Part shown: one piece after another, positions 34,445 through 46,364 of the stretch
Position numbering within the stretch: position 1 is the stretch's first letter
How the letters are laid out: each line of letters opens with the position of its first letter
Origin: Adineta steineri
Taxonomy: Eukaryota; Rotifera; Eurotatoria; Adinetida; Adinetidae
Length of the DNA stretch: 64,000 nt
Assembly: GCA_905250115.1 (NCBI GenBank)
Contig: CAJNOI010000149.1
Coordinates: forward strand, 123,102 to 187,101
Reading direction: 5' to 3'
Program-made: the position numbers and the translations under genes
The notes under the pieces: generated by a model
Told to the model about the DNA's origin: nothing
Seen by the model: the letters and a program-made list of their open reading frames with translations, nothing else
Database searches by the model: none

Positions 34445-35763
34445 TGTTAGTATAATGTTCTAGCTTCTGTTGTAGATTACTAAATATATGATATGCGTAT
34501 ATACATATGAATTTATGAATAAATATTACGGAGTATGAGTCTTCTGAAATAGTTATATTCCCTTTCTTTTCGACTATAAAGGAGACGATGCAATTTTCTT
34601 TTTTCTCTTTATATACATCTTAATACTCACAGTGATGTTGAAATGATTGAAACAAAAAAAAAATATTTTAGTTGAAGAAAATGACCGAATGGTTTGACGA
34701 CGTTTCTTCCACAAAACAACGATGCCATAGAAACAAACATTTTTTTATTAATTTTTTTTTTTCGTTTAATATATATAAGAATGTATTGTGCAAGTCAACA
34801 GTCTACACTGCTCATAACTTTCCTATATTAAAGAACAGCAAATACATTACAATTAGAGAATAAGTAAAATGTCCATTTTCTCTTTTTCAAAGGAAAAAAA
34901 AATATTTTTTCTTAGTCAAAAATGTCTATTTCTTTACTTTCTACAAACTATTATTTATTCTTTATTTTTGACGTTTTTATAATATAATAATATATAGTGC
35001 CAAGAAAAACACGATTCCATCTCCAACACAGAAAATATTTTTTGTTTTTGTAAAACAAACATTATGAAACTAATCATTTAAATTGTTCTTTCATCATATC
35101 TTCAACATCGGTGAATGCTGGCATGCCAACGCCGTGTGAATAGATACTTGAAAGATAAAATTTGAATATTTCAAAGTTTCTGTTTTCTTGAAACATAAAT
35201 AAAATATCCAATATGAAACGCTCTATCATCAATCGTTAATAAATATTCCTGATAGAATGATACAAGAATTTATTGAGCTTCTCAATCAAGTGAATTTCAA
35301 ATACAATTGCTGGATACTTTTTCTCTTTTTATATTTTTTTATAGTTATAGATCGTACAGAATAAAAAAACATATTTATATAATTATAACAGTATTGCAAA
35401 ATAAAATGAACGATAAAAAATTAATAGTGAGATATTTTATTCACGAACGGTTGAATCAACGTCTTTTTTTTAACGGCACAGTTATCGAAAACAATTGCTT
35501 GTACCTTTCCCCTCCTAAGTAACTTGTCGACGACGTCTGATCCTCCTTTCTTTCAAACAGAACAGAACAAGAAAAAAAACTCGATATTACAAAGACATTT
35601 CGAACATGCATGTATAGATGCGACATGTGGATATTTGATAGTTACTGCATTATTTTTTTTCATTCTCTAATGGTTATATACACAACTCTATTCGATATTT
35701 TTCTTTATCTACTTTAATCATATATATACATAAGGTTGTCTATTCTTTTCTAACGTATTAATC
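34445..35763. other. Intergenic
   Basis: Shared 5' flank of the YHYH gene and the calcium-sensor gene. Very AT-rich; no gene, hairpin or tandem repeat recognised. Confidence 0.55.
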
Positions 35764-36734
35764 ATGGGCAACCGAATAGTCACTAAATTTGGCAAATCTA
35801 AATCACTAACTGATGAAGGTTTGTCTATCTATTGAATTATTTTACTGATTGATTGATCATATTTTTAGAAATCGTTGAAATACAAAAGATTTCAAAACTT
35901 AGTGCAGATGGTAAGTAGAAAAAAGAATTCATTTTATGTTTATATAGAATTATTTATTCTAATATAGAAATCAGAGAAGAACACAAAGTAAAAAGAAATT
36001 TTATTTGTGATAAACTACGATCATCTATTCTTATTTGGATTTACATTAGGGATTTTTAAAATTACAGCCAACAGGTAAAATGACCAAGGAACAATTCATT
36101 CATATGTATAAGTTGCTTGATTTTGATTGCGATATGACTGATGAAGTGGCTTGCGAGTATGTTCATATATCCATTCAATCATTTCAAATGGTTTAACATT
36201 TTCTTTCAACATATTCAGAAAAGCATTTGCTACATTTGATAAAAATAAGAATGGAACAATCGAATTCGATGAATTTCTTTTGGCAATGCACTTCCTACGA
36301 CCAAATACCATCGAATCAAACGTTGATATTCTCTTTCGAGGGTTATTTCGATTGAATATTGTAATTTACTAATGATAAATTACTCATTTTTTTTTGTTCA
36401 TTAGGTTTGATTTTTCTGGTGATGGATATTTAGATCATGAGGAAATAACTGCAATTTTCGATGGTGCCGTAAGTTAATCTTAATTTATCCTTCAAGGAAA
36501 GTATAATTGATTATTTTAGGTAGCTTTGGGCGTTGTAAAAGATGCTGACCATGATTATGCAAAGAAAACAGCTTCAGAAGTATTTGCAATTTTAGGTCTC
36601 AGTGATGACTCAAAAATAAACAAGGAACAACTTATCAAAGGGTATATAAAAGCATTTTTTTTCTTCTCTATTTGGTTTTATTTTGTTTTAGATGCAGAGA
36701 ACATCCTACTTTGCTCAAAAAGCTCTACTTATAG
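35764..36734 (+). CDS. Neuronal calcium sensor-like EF-hand protein
   Basis: Eight short exons: 35764-35818, 35869-35910, 35968-35987, 36050-36156, 36219-36341, 36405-36468, 36520-36641 and 36692-36734. Phases agree throughout, giving 191 residues, the standard NCS/recoverin length. The start MGNRIVTKF has Gly2 and suits N-myristoylation. EF1 is degenerate (LQPTGKMTKEQF), as in NCS proteins. EF2 is canonical (DKNKNGTIEFDEF) and EF3 is likely functional (DFSGDGYLDHEE). EF4 is degenerate (LSDDSKINKEQ). The C-terminus is CREHPTLLKKLYL. By family it senses calcium and regulates receptors, channels or cyclases at membranes. Exon 3 is only 20 bases. Confidence 0.88.
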
Positions 36735-37845
36735 AAATAAACAGTACTGTCAACGAATACTTATTTTCATAAATTAACAATTATTTCATTACTTCTCTTG
36801 TTTTTTTCTTCATGTTAACTCGCATAGTTGAATTAAAGACACAATAAATTAAATTTTCAAGATGATCGATAATTTCTTGTGTATTACAAATCTACAAGAG
36901 TTGATTTACTAATTGGACTACAATCTACAAATGCTGTAGAGAAATATTCATATCTTAAGGGTGCGAGTCGATGAAGATAAACAAAGAGTATTCATACCCA
37001 CCCCACACCCTTAATAAATTGTATCGTTTAAAGGCATTTTCTTTGAAATTCTTGTCTACTCCAATATTTATACTCATATAAGGACTAAACAAAAGATTAA
37101 CACGCTCAGAGACAAGTAAACTTATAACTGAAACTACAGCGGATGTAAGTTTATCTTTTCTGAAGTCACATCTACGTCTATGTACACAGAATACATTTTT
37201 GATTATCTCAAGTCAAACAACTCTTTTGTAGCTTGATTTATTAAAAGGAAAAGAAGAAAAAATTAAACACTTTTAATCGATTATTAATTTCATTAACCAA
37301 TGAAAATTAGAAATAATGAGAGGAATCAATTTATGATAATGTTTACCACCTTTGTAAATATTAATATTCACAGATGGCAACGACCATTTCAAGCTATGAA
37401 TACTCAACATATGCTAACAGATTTGTATCGATCAGTGGTATTAGTACTAACAAACCAGCAATGGTTCGATATTTCATCAAAAAAAATATTTTATAGGAGA
37501 AATTTTATCTGATGAAATCAAATAATACTAAGTTCATATAGACACGATAGTTCTACAATCTTCATTCTAATATAGCGCGTTAATAATATTTTTGTAAATA
37601 TAATTAATTTACAACTACAAAAAAACTGCCCTATTTTTTTCTAAATAACAGTGACTATTCCAAGGTTCATCATCAACTTTCTTTTAAGAATTACGTGATG
37701 TTCGTCGAATTTTTTTTGAACATTTCTCAATTACAGACATTTGATTCTCAATCACATTCTTTTTTAATAAATATATTTCTCCGGATATATTCACCTATTC
37801 AATATAAAACAAAAATAATTAAAGTCGATCAGAAAGTAATTTATA
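36735..37845. other. Intergenic with possible orphan exons
   Basis: It contains a TGTGGG-type hairpin at 36955. Two short open segments are flanked by plausible splice sites: 37083-37143 (reading GLNKRLTRSETSKLITETTAD up to a GTAAGT donor) and 37374-37496 (MATTISSYEYSTYANRF onward, after a CAG acceptor). They could be 3' exons of an unrecognised gene or remnants. Confidence 0.4.
36955..37014. repeat. TGTGGG-type hairpin
   Basis: The outer ends are exact complements: TTAAGGGTGCGAG on the left and CCACACCCTTAA on the right. The inner left arm is decayed. Confidence 0.75.
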
Positions 37846-38659
37846 ATGTTTCGAAGTCGTTCTTCTACAATTGTTCCTATAATAAGAACTAGTTGTAATA
37901 CAATAAAAACAAACATCGAATCAAATCATCGTATCTGTTTTAAATTAATTCTAGCTGCTTTAATTCCATTGATGATCGGTATTTTTACAATAGTTACAAC
38001 AGTTATTCAACATAAAATATCTGTTCAACAACGTCAACAAGATAAACAAGAATCAAATTTATTTCGAGAACAATCCGAACGTCATGCAGATAATTTACAA
38101 AAAGAAACAATAATTGTTAAATATCTTGATGATATATCAAATTTATTAATGTTAGACAATCAATCAAAAATTTTTGCACAAATTCGTATAAAAACATTAA
38201 CTACTCTTCGACAACTGGATGCCGAACGAAAAAAATCTATACTTTTATTTCTTTGTGAAAGTGAATTAATATGTCAAAATCCGCAATATTTAAATTCATC
38301 TTTAGTAAAATTAAATGATGCTGATTTTAATGGTATTCAATTAGATGGAACTGATGATAATAAATGTTCATTTACACGACTAAAATTATATGATGCTTAT
38401 TTATCAAATTCTTCATTTATTGATTGTTATATTGATTATTCGAACTTTTCACATACAACAATGAATAAAGTTGTATTTTTTAAACGTGTACTAATACGAA
38501 CATCATTTAAATTTGCTTCATTAAACGAAGCTAAATTCTGTAATATGAAACTTTCTTCAATTAACTTCATTGGAGCATCATTGATTCGCAGTGATTTTAC
38601 TGGAACTGTTTGGGATAATACAACTGTAGATTTTACAAATGCAAATCTTACAGACGCAA
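37846..38659 (+). CDS. Membrane-anchored pentapeptide-repeat protein (3' end in gap)
   Basis: A 271-residue open frame with no intron runs into the sequencing gap at 38660. A TM segment lies at about residues 32-55 (LILAALIPLMIGIFTIVTTV). A charged, probably coiled-coil segment follows (QQRQQDKQESNLFREQSER). From about residue 150 come pentapeptide repeats of the A(D/N)LXX type: DADFNGIQLDG, YDAYLSNSSF, FASLNEAKFCNMKLSSINFIGASLIRSDFTG (read as successive five-residue turns) and FTNANLTDA. The repeats form a right-handed quadrilateral beta helix. Function in bdelloids is unknown. The true C-terminus is hidden by the gap. Confidence 0.8.
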
Positions 38660-39231
38660 NNNNNNNNNNNNNNNNNNNNNNNNNNNNNNNNNNNNNNNNN
38701 NNNNNNNNNNNNNNNNNNNNNNNNNNNNNNNNNNNNNNNNNNNNNNNNNNNNNNNNNNNNNNNNNNNNNNNNNNNNNNNNNNNNNNNNNNNNNNNNNNNN
38801 NNNNNNNNNNNNNNNNNNNNNNNNNNNNNNNNNNNNNNNNNNNNNNNNNNNNNNNNNNNNNNNNNNNNNNNNNNNNNNNNNNNNNNNNNNNNNNNNNNNN
38901 NNNNNNNNNNNNNNNNNNNNNNNNNNNNNNNNNNNNNNNNNNNNNNNNNNNNNNNNNNNNNNNNNNNNNNNNNNNNNNNNNNNNNNNNNNNNNNNNNNNN
39001 NNNNNNNNNNNNNNNNNNNNNNNNNNNNNNNNNNNNNNNNNNNNNNNNNNNNNNNNNNNNNNNNNNNNNNNNNNNNNNNNNNNNNNNNNNNNNNNNNNNN
39101 NNNNNNNNNNNNNNNNNNNNNNNNNNNNNNNNNNNNNNNNNNNNNNNNNNNNNNNNNNNNNNNNNNNNNNNNNNNNNNNNNNNNNNNNNNNNNNNNNNNN
39201 NNNNNNNNNNNNNNNNNNNNNNNNNNNNNNN
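38660..39231. other. Assembly gap (572 N)
   Basis: An unsequenced run. The bases just after it are nearly identical to the 5' flank of the Cys-rich gene at 45100. A second copy of that gene, on the minus strand, may therefore lie inside. Confidence 0.95.
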
Positions 39232-39660
39232 TTTTCAGTCAACAACAACAACAATTCACTACTGTCTTCACATGACAATATTTAATATGTACATGTCATA
39301 GAAAAATACAGACGGAGAGACATAAGTAACCCTTTGTTACTATTGATGCAATACAACAAAAACATAAAATTCACACTTGTTATCAATGTTTTTCGTTTGA
39401 TTTGTTTCATAGTGTAGAAAACATGTAAATTTAATTTTACATTCACCATGTGACTACAACTCTCAAAGGGTAAATGTCATTTGATACACCTTTTGATAAA
39501 AAAATATTGATTCTTACATTATAGTACGCATACCGTAATATCATGACACAACACAAGAAAGAGCATTGAGAAAATATGTAGTATATGAATAAAATGAACA
39601 TCTTGTGAAAACTAAAAATGGTCTTTTCATACAAAATCATCTGTTTAGCAGTACTCTAGT
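39232..39660. repeat. Duplicated segment, copy 1 (adjacent to gap)
   Basis: From TTTTCAGTCAACAACAACAA onward this matches 45215-45510 with few differences, including an identical ATTTAATATGTACATGTCAT block. It then continues with indels to the CAAAATCATCTGTTTAGCA block, matched near 45800. Copy 2 is the upstream region of the Cys-rich gene. Confidence 0.8.
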
Positions 39661-40389
39661 TCAAATATGATGTCCACCATTACATAATTGTATGTCTTCT
39701 CAAGATTTATCTTTCGCTATTTTTCTTCATAGATTATGATAATAAAAATGTTATTTTATTCACTCATGAAAAGATAGATTACATTTGCGAAAAATAAGGA
39801 AATGAGTGAAAAACGACGGAATCTTGGAACTATAGATTTCATGGAATTCTCAGATTCCGTTCTTTTCTCCTTGGAATAATATCACTTACATCAAGTTTCT
39901 CGACAATCAATTTCTTATTTTCGCGTACAACTAAAGCTAGTGACATGATATTTGTATCTGTATGAAAGAAACAAAGAAAATAATGAGAAGAACCCGATAT
40001 TGCGCGTGCTTTTATTTCAAGACACATTATCTCTTCCTTTTCTCTTATTACTTACATTATCAATATGATATACTATTTATTGTCGTTTGTCGGAAATTAT
40101 GGAAGCGACTATATCATTTAACGATCATTTGTTATCAAAAGTTCAATTTTACAACTGTTTAATGTCGCAGTATGACTAATAGCAGAATGACAAAATAATT
40201 CAAAGTTTCTGTTTTCTACCACCATAAAGGTATACTTGCACAATGTATAAGAAACAATCTCACCTTTGATCATTTAAGAAAAGTTTATCGGTGACGAAAA
40301 CCAATTCTCTATGAAAATATCCAATCTATTTTTGATAGCAACAAAGAGAAAAACAACTCATATTTTTTTAATACTACAAAGCAGTTAGT

Positions 40390-40443
40390 CGGGTGTGGAT
40401 CACATAAACACATGAATATCACCCATACCCACACCCACCCACC
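40390..40443. repeat. TGTGGG-type hairpin
   Basis: A short G arm CGGGTGTGGATCAC is followed by a long C arm: ACCCATACCCACACCCACC and a further CACC. Confidence 0.7.
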
Positions 40444-40749
40444 AATAGAATTTATGGTGAATGATATTCCAAAACCTATGAAATTTTACAATAATTTTAC
40501 TCTTAATATCCAGTAGAAAAAAGACAGTGCAGAATTAATTTAACTAATTGCTTTATGGACTATTATTTTCTTGCGTGGTTCTATACGATTCTTTAAAATA
40601 TTGCTGATTTAAATTCCAATAAAAATCAAGAAATTCTAAGCAAATATTCAGTACAAAATAATACACTCCAACGAAAAGTTATTATTATAATTCATCTAAA
40701 TCGGTTGGGTTTAATACACGCTCACATGTCATTTAGGAAATGAATAGTT

Positions 40750-41630
40750 CGGCTTGTCCACGTAACGCGACACTTCGCCGGTCAAGTTTTTAAAATTTTT
40801 TTTTCCGAGTTGAACAGATTTGAACAAGCTATTAGACGCAGTTTTTAACGCTGATTACGAATCTGAGATTTATTTTATAAAAAAATTAGATTTTATTATC
40901 AAAAACTGGGTTTTAAACTTTTGAAAAATCGTATTTCGAGTTTTCTACCAAAGAAAGTTTTCCAAAAATTTGCGAGAGACGTATCATTCAATGCAGAATT
41001 GGATTCTCTACAAAATGGCCTATTTAGTTTTGATTTTAATAGCTGGTAACAATTTTTAACCTCCAATACCCTCCCGAACTTCCGGTCCAGTTTTTGAGCT
41101 CCCTCGTGGATGAATTAATCTGATTCTTTAGTACACGTTTATCTACACAGTAATGAGTAACCGTTAAAAAATTCAAATCATTCGGACGATAATAACTACC
41201 TCAAAAATGGCTCACAAAAAAGTGTGTAACAGCGTTACGAAAAACGTAACAGCGTTACGTTTGTTTTTTGCATTTTTCACACAAATAAAAATAGCTAAAA
41301 GGAAATTTTTTTTGGTTTTAGAAAGCTCGTTTAAAGCTCTACAAACGTAGTTCTAAGAGCATTTCTCTTGAACAAAATATATCGCAAGTAATTAGAGTTT
41401 TCTTGGTGGTACTGAAGAATAAGGGTCTTTTTATGTAACAGTGTTACGCGACAATGTAACCCTTACAGATATCCGAGGCTTCAACAAAAAAATATCGTTT
41501 TTATAGAATAAGTAGAGTTCGATAAGCTGCATCGAATGGCGTTTGAATGAACGTTCTAGCTATTACACTTTCCGAGATAATTGAAGAAGAATGTGTCAAA
41601 AACGTAACAGCGTTACGTTTGGACAAGCCG
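40750..41630. mobile_element. MITE-like element with TIRs and 4-bp target duplication
   Basis: The left end is CGGCTTGTCCACGTAACGC. The right end is the complement of CGGCTTGTCCAAACGTAACGC, identical apart from two extra A. The element is flanked by AGTT at 40746-40749 and again at 41631-41634, a clean 4-bp duplication. The interior is 881 bp, non-coding, and carries four copies of the small palindrome CGTAACAGCGTTACG or close variants (41226, 41245, 41435 and 41603), the last next to the right end. No transposase is encoded, so it must be moved in trans. The 4-bp duplication points away from mariner and hAT; the superfamily is unassigned. Confidence 0.82.
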
Positions 41631-41781
41631 AGTTACCTTCTGCTTATGTTGATTAAATTGAAATTCTATATTCTTTCGATCAGTTCCTACATTTATTGTT
41701 ATTCTTTGAATTTTATTTCATCAATATCTTAGATGAATGTATTTTCACAAAAGACTTTTCAGTTATAATTTCTAGATCCAT

Positions 41782-41850
41782 CTTGAGAGCGTGGGTGTGA
41801 GTGTGATTATGGTGAAAAGAAGATAAATAACTTGACCTACACCCTCATTC
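41782..41850. repeat. TGTGGG-type hairpin
   Basis: Left CTTGAGAGCGTGGGTGTGAG, right CCTACACCCTCATT. It lies about 190 bp upstream of the F-box start codon at 42039. Confidence 0.7.
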
Positions 41851-42038
41851 TTATAAGAATGAGCAACCGAACGGAGATTTGCTATTACCATGACCTCTAC
41901 ATATAGAAGACAAGAATAAGAAAAAAAAAGCGGACATCATATATCTAAGCGGGCAAAAGGTCAGGAAATAGTCTGCGATCTGTTTCTTTTATATCATATT
42001 TTTCATTGTTCACTATCGCGGCCGGAATTTCTTCAATA

Positions 42039-43181
42039 ATGGTTACAACATTCGAACATTTACCAAATGAATTAATATTAAGATGTTTTTCATACTTCAA
42101 TTTCTTTGAATTGTATGACCTATTCTATGATCTAAACAGACGTTTTCATCACCTTATTCGGTATGAATCAAAATTATACATCGACTTAGATGCAGTATCC
42201 GATGCAAAACGTTTAACTTTTTATTTGAACTTAAATCAAATCATAGCAACAAATCAAAACTATCAGTTATCAATTATAACTGAGAATGAACACGATCTAC
42301 GTATACTATTCTACGATAATTTATTTCAAGATAAATTATGTAATTTAAAATCTTTGATATTATCCAATGTACCAGTTGAAACTATATATTCTATAATATT
42401 TGAAACAACAGCAAAATTATATGAAGGTTTAAGACACTTGAAATTACTAGATGGAATCAAGACGAAAGATAAAGAAAGTGAACATGATAAGATACAAAGT
42501 AAGAATAAGAATAAACAACCAGATTTGTTTTATATACTGAATTCAAATTTTTTTATACATTTAGAATTATGTAACAACCTAATATCATCGAAAATGAAAT
42601 CATTAATATATTTACATATAAATTTTGATCCATATGAATATCATGATGATACGCCCTCGCCTTTAGATGATATTTATTTAGAATTTGAGGAATTATCAAA
42701 AAGAGGTGAATCGTTAAGTCAATTAGAAACTCTTATTATCGGAGGTAAGTTATTTTTAATTCTACAAATATCTATAGTAGCATCTATATATATAGAGCTC
42801 TGTGATGATAATGATCATATTATGTCGGCACCAACAATACGCTTTTGTTCATTAATAACAAATTTATTACCATGTGTACCGAGATTAGAAACGCTATTTA
42901 TAAATTCGATCCATTTTATGCCCTACTATAATGATCTAACAAAAATAGTATGAGAAAATAACTTTTAGACTATTCTTTACTGAATTGTTTTATCATAGGA
43001 AAGAACAACACATTTAATGATACCATCGAATTTAAGAAAGGTTACAATCTGGATCGATCGTTTTGATGGTGATAATATAGAAAAAAATATAAATATAGTA
43101 CGACAATTCTTTATAAATAACAATTTATTGAAGATGACAAGCATTAAAATCTTCAGTATTCCATATGAAGAGGATTTTTAG
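42039..43181 (+). CDS. F-box protein
   Basis: The start is the ATG at 42039 (MVTTFEHLPNELILRCFSYF); the frame extends upstream only through a TTG. Exon boundaries are an in-frame 51-bp probable intron at 42745-42795 (GTAAGT...TATAG) and a second intron at 42948-42998. The last exon is 42999-43181. With the 51-bp segment spliced out, the product is about 346 residues. The F-box is at residues 5-45. The remainder has leucine-rich, LRR-like stretches (LETLIIGG, RLETLFINSIHF) and an acidic Lys-rich linker (KDKESEHDKIQSKNKNKQ). The role is presumed to be substrate recognition in an SCF ubiquitin ligase. It is shorter than the other F-box gene in this window and not closely similar beyond the F-box. 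Confidence 0.75.
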
Positions 43182-44827
43182 TATTTTATTTCTTTGTTAT
43201 CATAAAATAAAAATTTTAAAATGCTTTTTTTGTTGTTGCTGTCGAATAAAAGAAACAAAGAATCAAGATTTCATTTCTTGATAATATATCAGATAGCAAA
43301 GTCCATGTGCGTTAATGACCGAATAAATAACGGATATACTGCGGACTTTCTTATGAAATCAAAGACATTCAGTTGTATTTTAGTCGGTAACAAATTCGGT
43401 TTGGTGTACAGTATCTCAACGCATGTGTATGATGTGCAAAGAGTAAGCAAGTATTGTATTCATATTGTGCGGGTGAGAATGTTAGGGTGAGATAAAATTG
43501 AACCACATCCACACATCCTCACGGAAATCAGTATTTGAGTCTATTATAAGCAGAGAAGTAAATTATATCAACCTCTATTTGAGAGATATATAAAACTCAC
43601 ATGATCTTGATAGAATTTGACTGCTTTAAAGCAAAAACATTGACATTGAATGAATTTGATAAACTCATACTAATATTTCTGGTTCAATACAGTCGTAGTC
43701 ATAAAATTTAAAATCTTTCTTTTTCAATTTTTATTACGATGGCAAATTATGAATTATGATTAACTTCACTAGTGTGAAATGAGTATAAAAAAATGTTTTA
43801 TTTTCTCAAATATTCTATATATAACTGAAATTATTTGACTTACTTCAGACACACACAAAGCAATTCTTTCATTCTTACAAAATATTATTTCCTTTCTGTA
43901 ATAATGTAATTATTTATTCTTTCATTTAATATAAAATATCCTTTGACAATCATTCCAATTTAATAATAATTAAAAACTTGAAATAATACTTTTGTTCCTT
44001 TTAATATTTATATATTGAATCATTTCATTATATATAATAATATCAAAAGCACATCTCCTTTCAATAAATGTTTGATATAAAATACAAAATAATTTTTTCG
44101 AATACTAATACTATTTGTATTGGTTAATTAGAGAATCATATAATGATTGATATTATAAATAATAGTTTTATATTTCAATTTTCAAATCTTAGAAAAATTT
44201 CATAAATAAAACATTTATCTAAACTCAATATGTTTTATCCAACAAAATCAGCCAGATTGTTCACTGATGTATCTCTTTTCTATAAACAAAAGTAAGAATA
44301 GACCAACTGGATTGATTTACGTATATGCAACATAAAAATAAACTTATCGAAGTTCTAATTCTCTTTATAGTCGAAATGGTATATATCATGTAAAGTTTCA
44401 TTGCACTGGCTCTTACAAGAACCAAATGCATAAAGAACAAACAAACACATTTTGTTCTTCATTATTACAAAACCATTTTGAAACTAAATGGATCAAGTGA
44501 GAAGGAGAATATTTTCTTTATCCACTAAGTCATTTTATTTCAAAAAAATATCTATCTATACCCATTCTATCCAGATACAAATAGGAGTGAGAGATAGAGA
44601 CATGCACAGAGGAAAATAAGGAGAAGAAAGAGAGTGATCGATATGAATACTTCTTACTTCTTGTCAAAGCAGAGAAAAATAAAGAAGATGCTGTGATACA
44701 CCTTCTTTTTAATTGTGCAAGAAGTAAACAAAAATGTAGAATAAAATAAGGAAAAGAAAGATGTGGACGAACAATATGATGGTCATGTGGAAAGCAGAAG
44801 TGAGAGAAATAGATCAAACAAGTTAAT
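43182..44827. other. Intergenic
   Basis: Very AT-rich 1.6 kb between the F-box gene and the Cys-rich gene. One TGTGGG-type hairpin (43467). No supported coding region. Confidence 0.55.
43467..43523. repeat. TGTGGG-type hairpin (degenerate)
   Basis: TTGTGCGGGTGAGAATG and TAGGGTGAG on the left, CCACATCCACACATCC on the right. Confidence 0.55.
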
Positions 44828-45100
44828 TTAACAACAGCAAACCTTGGCACATGATCTTTTGACGGTGACGGTTTTCTTTCTGATGACTTTGCAACATGGT
44901 TTGCAGCAGCACACAGTTTTAGTTACACAACATTTTGGATCGCAGCAGCAACAATCACAGCAGCAAGGATCACAGCAAGAGCAACAACAAGGATCACAAC
45001 AGCATGGATCACAGCATGAACCACAACCGCGGCCACAGCCGCAACCACATCCACATCCACAACCGCATCCGCAACCACATCCACAACCACAGCCTGGCAT
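44828..45100 (-). CDS. Extremely cysteine-rich 90-residue protein
   Basis: Single-exon gene starting at the ATG at 45100, preceded by a TATA stretch. 39 of 90 residues are Cys. The N-terminus alternates Cys and Gly ten times after MPG. The middle is built from CCDPCCC-type blocks (CCDPCCCDPCCC, CCDPCCCDCCCC), and the C-terminus is basic (KVIRKKTVTVKR) and ends CCC. Codons alternate among TGT/TGC and GGT/GGA/GGC, so the pattern is kept at protein level. No signal peptide. It resembles, in composition only, metallothioneins (cytosolic metal binding) and keratin-associated or cuticle proteins (disulphide-linked structure). Family is not recognised. The 5' flank is duplicated beside the gap at 39232. 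Confidence 0.78.
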   Translation of the reverse strand: MPGCGCGCGCGCGCGCGCGCGCGRGCGSCCDPCCCDPCCCSCCDPCCCDCCCCDPKCCVTKTVCCCKPCCKVIRKKTVTVKRSCAKVCCC

Positions 45101-45178
45101 ATTAATAGTAATAATGTAGTGAAGAATAAAACTAAAGTAAGATGAGAATTGATTTGTGAAACTATGAGAATAGATGTG

Positions 45179-45190
45179 GGTATATATATA
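45179..45190 (-). promoter_or_regulatory. TATA box of the Cys-rich gene
   Basis: TATATATATA about 80 bp upstream of the start codon at 45100, read on the minus strand and followed by a short purine/pyrimidine-mixed leader. It lies just inside the unique side of the duplicated flank that starts at 45215. Confidence 0.55.
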
Positions 45191-45214
45191 GAGGCAGAGA
45201 AACGAACAAAATTA

Positions 45215-45830
45215 TTTTCAGTCAACAACAACAACAACAACAACAATTCACTACTGTCTTCACATGACAATATTTAATATGTACATGTCATAGAAAAATA
45301 CAGACGGAGAGACATACGTAACTCTCTGTTACTATTCATGCAATACAACAAAAATATGAAATTCACACTTGTTACTAATGTTTTTCGTTTGATTTGTTTT
45401 GATAGTATATAGAAAACATTTAAATTTAATTTCACATTCACCTTGTGACCACAACTCTCAAAGGGTAAATGTCATTTGATACACCTTTTCATGAAAACAG
45501 TGCTAATCAAAAAAAAACAAACTACATTTTGTTGATGAAAAATATTGATTCTTACGTTCTAGTACACACATGCTGTAATATCGTAAAACTACGTGAATAT
45601 CATAACACAACACAACGTAAAAGAAAAATGAATACAATGATATTTTTATTTCTTTGATTGTTTCTGATTTTGCTCGGTGAAAATTTAGTATAATCGATTA
45701 AGCGAAAGCCTGTGACGAAGAGCTTTCACATCAATGACAAGAATGATCAATTTACATGGAATATACTGTCAAATTTAAAGATATTTTATTTATGTGAAAT
45801 CATCTGTTTAGCAATGCTCATGAAAATATT
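45215..45830. repeat. Duplicated segment, copy 2
   Basis: Counterpart of 39232-39660. It carries two more CAA units in the CAACAACAA run and several extra short insertions after 45500. The two copies are about 6 kb apart in the same orientation. Confidence 0.8.
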
Positions 45831-46304
45831 GATTGCATTTATTTAAAAGAATGATATAAATAGAAGTACATTGTAGAAAGAGATAAACATTGTATTTCAT
45901 TTCTATTAAGTTCGAATCAAATGTATTTCATAGATATAGTAGTTAATGAAATCAGGCACAAATATTAAGTATAACATAAATAGAGAAAGTCATGTGGATC
46001 CTCTCTGTAAATCATCAGTAAATAGCTGGCGTTCTATGAATATGCCTTACTTAGAAACATTGAAATATTCTTAGTTGTATACAATCATGGCTCGCTAGTG
46101 AATATTGATTATTTATAAATGTATTGAGTTAATATTCTATGATAATAAAAGAATGTAAAATGATTTTGATCAAAAATGATGATAGAGATAAAACGGATCA
46201 ATGCAAAGAAAAGAATGATAAAAAATCGATACAAGATTATACAGAAGTCATTAAGTTTACTTTTTTCGTAGAAATTAAGTGTTCGTAAAAAGGAATATCT
46301 GGGA

Positions 46305-46364
46305 AAGGGTGTGGGTGTAGGTGTGAGTCCGAAGATATCTGTAATAAAATACACCCATACCCTT
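46305..46364. repeat. TGTGGG-type hairpin
   Basis: Left AAAGGGTGTGGGTGTAGGTG and right ACACCCATACCCTTTT; the outer 8 bases are exact complements. Confidence 0.8.

Larger units (their letters stand above)
39661..42038. other. Intergenic with transposon-like element
   Basis: Apart from two TGTGGG hairpins (40390 and 41782) and the MITE-like element at 40750-41630, no gene is seen. Confidence 0.5.

Noticed and set aside
41547..41732. 61-codon frame at the right end of the MITE
   Set aside because: It spans the right terminal repeat and border of the element, so it cannot be an old gene.
44844..45119. Gln/Pro/His-rich frame on the plus strand opposite the Cys-rich gene, and an Ala/Val-rich alternative minus frame
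   Set aside because: Shadows of the TGY/GGN codon repeats; the Cys-rich frame has the TATA box, the ATG and a non-repetitive basic tail.
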